A DNA stretch of 35,110 nucleotides from Coraliomargarita_B sp036735565 (lineage in GTDB: Bacteria > Verrucomicrobiota > Verrucomicrobiia > Opitutales > Coraliomargaritaceae), in contig DAINOC010000019.1 in the NCBI GenBank assembly GCA_036735565.1, positions 1-35,110 of the forward strand, written 5' to 3'. Positions 31,259 through 35,110 of this stretch are shown in pieces. Positions within the stretch are counted from its first letter, which is position 1. Each line of letters starts with the position of its first letter. A program made the translations under genes and the position numbers. The notes under the pieces were generated by a model that saw nothing but the letters and a program-made list of their open reading frames with translations, had not been told where the DNA came from and did no database searches.

Positions 31259-32209
31259 ATGCAAACCAGCCTGCTCGTCTTTACCGCTATCATTCCCATC
31301 TTCGCCATGATGGGTGCCGGCTTCTTCGCGCGGCGGATCGGCTGGCTGGACGAGGCCGCCGACCGCAGCCTCATGCGCCTCGTCGTGAACCTCCTCTACC
31401 CAGCCATGATCTTCTCCTATGTGCTGGGGAACTCCGCCTTGCGACAGCCCTCCAACCTGATACTGCCCCCGCTCATCGGCCTCACTACCGTAGTCGGGGG
31501 CTTCGCCCTCGCCATGCTCGTGGCCCGCAAGTGGAAACTGGGCGATGCGCGTGAATGCCGCACCTTCGCCTTCTCAACAGGTCTCTACAACTACGGCTAT
31601 TTTGCCATTCCCATTGTCGCCCTTCTCTTCAACCGGGAGACGGCCGGTGTGCTCCTCGTACACAATCTTGGGGTCGAATTTGCGATGTGGACGCTGGGCG
31701 TCGGCTTCATCCTCTCACCCAACGATCCTAAAACCATCTGGCGCCGCATCTTCAGCGGCCCCGTCATCGCCATCCTCATCTCAGCACCGCTCAATCTCCT
31801 GGCTGTCGATACCTACCTCCCGGATTTCGTCAATGAGTCCATCGACCTGCTCGGTCGCTGCGCCATCCCCATTGGTCTGATTCTGATCGGAGCCACCTTC
31901 GCCGATCTGGCCAAAGGCTCCGAGCACCTGGGCCGCTTGAAGATACCCATCGCCGCCTGCACACTGCGCCTCGGCATCCTTCCGGTATTTTTCATCCTGG
32001 CGGCCTTTATCTTCCCTCTGCCACTCGAACTCAAGGCCGTCATGATCGTTCAAGCTGCCATGCCCTGCGCCGTCTTTCCAATCGTGCTGGCACGCCATTT
32101 CGATGGCTCTCCCGAGGTGGCTCTGAAGGTCGTCCTCAGCACCACAGTCGTCAGCCTGCTGACCATCCCGATCTGGATCGCCGTGGGACTTAAAGTGGTG
32201 GGGCTATGA
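31259..32209 (+). CDS. AEC family transporter (auxin efflux carrier-like)
   Basis: This 316-residue membrane protein has about ten hydrophobic helices. The N-terminal signature is AIIPIFAMMGAGFFARRIGW, followed by LMRLVVNLLYPAMIFSYVLG. In the second half, ALKVVLSTTVVSLLTIPIWI closes the protein. The family is known for export of auxin in plants (PIN-like) and of malate or other organic acids in bacteria. The ATG is two bases after the ilvA stop, so translational coupling is likely. That context suggests, but does not show, a link to amino acid or 2-oxo-acid movement. The substrate cannot be read from the sequence. Confidence 0.85.
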   Translation: MQTSLLVFTAIIPIFAMMGAGFFARRIGWLDEAADRSLMRLVVNLLYPAMIFSYVLGNSALRQPSNLILPPLIGLTTVVGGFALAMLVARKWKLGDARECRTFAFSTGLYNYGYFAIPIVALLFNRETAGVLLVHNLGVEFAMWTLGVGFILSPNDPKTIWRRIFSGPVIAILISAPLNLLAVDTYLPDFVNESIDLLGRCAIPIGLILIGATFADLAKGSEHLGRLKIPIAACTLRLGILPVFFILAAFIFPLPLELKAVMIVQAAMPCAVFPIVLARHFDGSPEVALKVVLSTTVVSLLTIPIWIAVGLKVVGL

Positions 32210-32243
32210 GACACCCATCCGATTGGAAACCCTCCCGGGAATC

Positions 32244-32258
32244 CGGGCATCTTGCCCG
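32244..32258. terminator. Small hairpin between converging genes
   Basis: CGGGCA-TCT-TGCCCG is a perfect 6-bp stem with a 3-base loop, 34 bp after the AEC transporter stop. The opposing gene ends at 32381. There is no T run, so terminator function is only possible. The rest of this 171-bp gap shows nothing else clear. Confidence 0.3.
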
Positions 32259-32380
32259 AAAGCAACAACCAACAGGCTCTCTGGTCAAAAATCTCGTATC
32301 TTAGTGCTGTCGCACGTAGTGAAGACGAAGCCCAAACGAAGAGGCGTCGAATCAATCGGGGAGACGGCAGCGCTGCTGTA

Positions 32381-33787
32381 TTAGCCCCGCAAATACTCGA
32401 TCAGGTCGCTCGCGGTGTAATGGTCCTCACCCGATCCCAGCATGGCGTCCAAAAAGCCCCAGTCCTCGCCCATCGTCACGAGTGGCTGCACTTCCAGGCC
32501 ATCCTTGAGCTGCTGACCCAAGCCGATCGTGGCGAGCAGGCCATTGCACAAACAACGCTTGCCCTCGCAATCTTCCGGCGCACCTCCCTTTTTCACATAG
32601 AATTTGCGAACCGATGCCGGGCAGCGGTAGCCGATGCTGCCGTCTTCTTTCTCATAGACATGCCGCAGATAACCAAGATCACAGGCGCGACGGGCCTCCA
32701 CTTTATCGTTGGCTGCGACCTCCACGCGTTTGAAGGGGTAAGCCGTAGGTGATGCCTCAAAGTCGGTGAGCACCTGTAGCTCTCCCTTCCGGTATTGCCC
32801 GATAAGCTCGGCCTTGAGCGCGGGGATGATTCCGGATTCCTCCGAACAGGCGAAGGCCGTCCCGACCTGAACCCCTGCAGCGCCGAGTGCCTGTGCCGCT
32901 TTCAGTTGCGCCGGCGATGCACAGCCGCCGGCCAGCCAAAATGGCAGCCCGAGTTCGGCGATCTTCGCCGGATCACATTCATCTTTCGGGCCATAGGCAT
33001 CGTCCCGACGGGGCGGCGCATTGTGCCCGCCTGCCGAGTAGTGCTCGACGATGAAGCCGTCGATCGCGCCGGTCCCTTTTTTGATCAAAGTCTTGGCCAA
33101 AACCTCCGAAGCGATCACCGGAAAAAAGGCCGGACGCTTGAGTGGCTCCATCGCTGCCGGAACATGGGTGCCGGGGTGAAAGCTCAACTTGTGCTCCTGT
33201 GCTGGATTCCGCGTCACGAGATTGAGCTTTAACTCCACCGGCCTGAACGCGGCCATCGCATCGAGCGCGCCGGGAATCCCCAGCGGAATCCCCCCACCCA
33301 TGATGACCACATCCACTCCGGCCAACATGGCTCCAAAAAGCGACGGCAACGTCGGCAGCTGAATCTTCTCCAACAAGTTGATGCCGACCATGCCCGCATG
33401 CCCTTCTTTCGCCAGATACACCTCGACGAAGTTCGCCACGATGAGCAACTCCTCTTCCTGGCGGCTCATCTCCACCGAGGGCAGAGGCTTCAGCCGGTAA
33501 GCAGCATCCGTAGCCTTGCCACCTTCGATGAACCATTCGTCGAGCACCGCCTGCGCCATCTCCGCAAAGGGAAAGGCCGCGAGCCCACGTCGCATGTGCC
33601 CACCGGGGTCGCCATCCTGCAAGCGCCGAATCAGGATCGTGTCCAGCGCCGTGCCGGAAACCACGCCCAGCTCACCCTCGAGCGAGACCGCGCGGGCCAA
33701 TCGCCAGTTGGAAACACCCGCGCCCATCCCACCCTGAATGATGCGCGGAAAGGAAAGTCCGGAAGAAGTATTAAAATCGTTTAACAT
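32381..33787 (-). CDS. Nitronate monooxygenase, long form (FMN enzyme)
   Basis: This flavin enzyme family (2-nitropropane dioxygenase) oxidises alkyl nitronates or 3-nitropropionate. The protein has 468 residues, longer than the usual 320-360. Motifs include IIQGGMGAGVSNWRLARAVS near the N-terminus, MGGGIPLGIPGALDAM near 165, and IVEHYSAGGHNAPPRR with His255 in the place of the catalytic GGH. GLPFWLAGGCASPAQLKAAQ and GAAGVQVGTAFACSEESG also fit. The extra C-terminal 130 residues contain CEGKRCLCNGLLATIG, a cysteine cluster. Long forms of this kind occur in Bacteroidetes-type bacteria; PfaD/FabK-like reductases are relatives, so the exact reaction is not certain. The gene is alone and shares a 75- to 147-bp divergent gap with the SIS-domain gene. 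Confidence 0.85.
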   Translation of the reverse strand: MLNDFNTSSGLSFPRIIQGGMGAGVSNWRLARAVSLEGELGVVSGTALDTILIRRLQDGDPGGHMRRGLAAFPFAEMAQAVLDEWFIEGGKATDAAYRLKPLPSVEMSRQEEELLIVANFVEVYLAKEGHAGMVGINLLEKIQLPTLPSLFGAMLAGVDVVIMGGGIPLGIPGALDAMAAFRPVELKLNLVTRNPAQEHKLSFHPGTHVPAAMEPLKRPAFFPVIASEVLAKTLIKKGTGAIDGFIVEHYSAGGHNAPPRRDDAYGPKDECDPAKIAELGLPFWLAGGCASPAQLKAAQALGAAGVQVGTAFACSEESGIIPALKAELIGQYRKGELQVLTDFEASPTAYPFKRVEVAANDKVEARRACDLGYLRHVYEKEDGSIGYRCPASVRKFYVKKGGAPEDCEGKRCLCNGLLATIGLGQQLKDGLEVQPLVTMGEDWGFLDAMLGSGEDHYTASDLIEYLRG

Positions 33788-33934
33788 AAGACGCCTTAAT
33801 GCAAGAATTTTATAAAAAAAGAAACCCTAATGAACCGCCTTCGTGCACTATGAGCCGGACTTATGCCTTCAATTAACCGCACCCGCGGTCTGTGCACTTG
33901 CCGTTGCGGCAGAAAGGCCACAACTTCTACCGCC
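33788..33934. promoter_or_regulatory. Divergent intergenic region with possible in-frame Cys-rich extension
   Basis: The left 60 bp are AT-rich with an A7 run near 33816, as expected for promoters. From an ATG at 33863 an in-frame extension of the SIS gene reads MPSINRTRGLCTCRCGRKAT, which ends 4 codons before the preferred start. The perfect small hairpin TGCCG-TTG-CGGCA (33899-33911) lies inside it. Whether this is leader, extension or noncoding is open. Confidence 0.35.
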
Positions 33935-34660
33935 ATGTCATTGGCTGAAACCTTCTTCGAAACAAGCTGTGCCCTCCAGGCAGCGGTCTTTCAATCCAAC
34001 CGTGAGGTGCTCCAGCGCGCAGGCCAGCGGATCGCGGCTTCGATCGCGGCCGATGGCGTGCTCCATACCTTTGGCAGCGGGCACTCCCAGATCCTCGCCG
34101 CCGAGATCGAGCGACGTGCCGGTGGGCTCGTCCCGGTAAGCAGCATCGAGGACCCGGCGGCGGGATGGCCGGAGCAGATCGAGGGCTACGGTGCACGACT
34201 CTTCCAGCGCTACGCCTACCAATATGGCGTGCAACCCGGCGATGTGGTGCTCGTCATCTCGAACTCGGGGCGCAATGCCAGCCCCATCGAAGTCGCCCTG
34301 GGAGCCAAGGCCGCTGGGCTCGAAGTGGTCGTCATGACTTCACTGGAAATGTCCCGGGCCACCACCTCCCGCCATTCCTCGGGGAAGAAGCTCTATGAGC
34401 TCGGCGACGATGTCCTCGACAACGGTGGCGTGCCCGGCGATGCCGCTATCGATGCGCCGGGCTTCGCCCATAAGGTGGGGCCGACCTCCACCATGAGCGG
34501 AGCCCTCCTCCTGAACTTGCTCAACATGGAAATCATCGAGCAACTCATCGCTATGGGCGTCACGCCGCCGACCTACGTCAGCCAAAATGCCGACGGCGGC
34601 GCCGAACACAACGAACGCCTCGCCGAAAAATACCGCCACCGTATCCGCCGCCCGATTTGA
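33935..34660 (+). CDS. SIS-domain sugar-phosphate-binding protein (UPF0309-like)
   Basis: The protein has 241 residues from the ATG at 33935 (MSLAETFFETSCALQAAVFQ). An in-frame extension to 33863 is possible but unlike the family. The SIS fold is clear: LHTFGSGHSQILAAEIERRA near 45-64, the sugar-phosphate loop VLVISNSGRNASPIEVALGA near 107-126, and LEVVVMTSLEMSRATTSRHS near 132-151. AHKVGPTSTMSGALLLNLLN comes at about 182-201. SIS domains isomerise or sense phosphosugars; this single-domain form is usually called a sugar isomerase domain or UPF0309 protein, with substrate unknown. MurQ-like etherases share the fold. A DoxX-family gene follows after 31 bp, and the pair is probably an operon with no clear joint function. 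Confidence 0.85.
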   Translation: MSLAETFFETSCALQAAVFQSNREVLQRAGQRIAASIAADGVLHTFGSGHSQILAAEIERRAGGLVPVSSIEDPAAGWPEQIEGYGARLFQRYAYQYGVQPGDVVLVISNSGRNASPIEVALGAKAAGLEVVVMTSLEMSRATTSRHSSGKKLYELGDDVLDNGGVPGDAAIDAPGFAHKVGPTSTMSGALLLNLLNMEIIEQLIAMGVTPPTYVSQNADGGAEHNERLAEKYRHRIRRPI

Positions 34661-34691
34661 TTTTTCGGGCGATCGACTCCTATTCAGCACA

Positions 34692-35105
34692 ATGAAGGCG
34701 CCTCCCTACTCCAAAGACCTCGGTCTCCTTATCCTTCGCGTCGGTATCGGCGTCATGTTCGTTTTTCACGGCCTCCCAAAGCTGCTCGGCGGCCCGGAGC
34801 GCTGGGAGGGTCTCGGCCAGATGGGCCTGCCCTTTTTGCCCGAGGGTATCCTGCCCACCCTATTCGGTTTTGCAGCCATGGCCGCTGAGCTGGCTGGCGG
34901 CCTGCTGCTGGCGCTGGGAGCCTTCCACCGTATCGTTTGCGTTCTACTGGCCGCGACCATGGCCGTCGCCCTCAGCACGAAACTGGGAGAGGTCTCCAGT
35001 ATCCACGATTTCGCCTTTAAGGCCGGCTGGCCCCTTGAGTTGCTCATCGTCTTCGTCGCGCTCTTCTTCGCCGGTCCGGGCCGCTACAAGCTGGGCAAGG
35101 GCTGA
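34692..35105 (+). CDS. DoxX family membrane protein
   Basis: This 137-residue protein has four hydrophobic helices: 10-27 (LGLLILRVGIGVMFVFHG), 53-76 (PTLFGFAAMAAELAGGLLLA), 80-95 (RIVCVLLAATMAVALS) and 112-128. The first helix with FVFHGLPKLLGGPERW, and FAAMAAELAGGLLLALG, are typical of DoxX/DoxD-type proteins. The family is broad, and members take part in redox or thiol stress responses, but this one has no specific motif. The frame is open from 34587, overlapping the SIS gene. I chose the ATG at 34692 because the extension is unlike the family and lies in the SIS gene. It ends 5 bp before the right edge of the window, so later genes of the operon could not be seen. Confidence 0.85.
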   Translation: MKAPPYSKDLGLLILRVGIGVMFVFHGLPKLLGGPERWEGLGQMGLPFLPEGILPTLFGFAAMAAELAGGLLLALGAFHRIVCVLLAATMAVALSTKLGEVSSIHDFAFKAGWPLELLIVFVALFFAGPGRYKLGKG

Positions 35106-35110
35106 GTATC

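Noticed and set aside
1..35110. CRISPR array or rRNA/tRNA genes
   Set aside because: No regularly spaced repeats of 25-40 bp and no tRNA-like cloverleaf or rRNA stretches were seen on either strand.

Overview
The window is a chromosomal segment of about 35 kb with high G+C. It most resembles a member of the Verrucomicrobiota, probably class Opitutia and possibly marine or polysaccharide-degrading. That placement is an inference. It rests on a PEP-CTERM-like surface protein, a secreted GH29 fucosidase beside a giant LamG/PKD/fibronectin-type protein, a stand-alone left-handed beta-helix protein, and several families of short dispersed repeats between genes. I see no rRNA, tRNA, CRISPR array, prophage or transposase gene.

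Left part (1-7.6 kb): the 5' end of pxpB (5-oxoprolinase subunit B) runs off the left edge on the minus strand, followed by a hexapeptide-repeat protein. A tight plus-strand run then encodes dihydroorotase (pyrC), a CPBP membrane protease and a class I DAHP synthase, linking pyrimidine and aromatic biosynthesis. After it lies a repeat-rich stretch (4.88-6.43 kb). It holds a decayed fragment of a second DAHP synthase, a PEP-CTERM-like secreted protein, two direct-repeat pairs and a small palindromic element. Next, on the minus strand, are rlmN and a glycine-zipper envelope protein.

Centre (8.2-17.2 kb): a three-gene cluster encodes a MotA/TolQ/ExbB-type channel subunit and two paralogous proteins. 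Each paralogue has one N-terminal membrane helix with an aspartate, then a coiled coil, then a von Willebrand A domain. I read it as a candidate proton-driven stator with VWA heads, and it is the most interesting system here. The second VWA gene starts in the loop of a perfect 21-bp inverted repeat and is preceded by a palindromic repeat element. Downstream are an AAA_14/DUF4143-type ATPase, an M28 peptidase, a Ski2-like helicase, and a solitary GspF/PilC-like protein placed right after the helicase.

Right part (17.3-35.1 kb): a P1B-4-type metal-exporting ATPase, the GH29 fucosidase with the 1636-residue multidomain secreted protein, and the helicase HrpB lie on the minus strand. A plus-strand pair encodes biosynthetic-type threonine deaminase (ilvA) and an AEC transporter, two bases apart. 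The end holds a long-form nitronate monooxygenase (minus), a SIS-domain protein and a DoxX-family membrane protein.

Genes in the left and right parts are mostly housekeeping or carbohydrate related. The regions most worth a second look are 4.88-6.43 kb and 8.2-11.4 kb.
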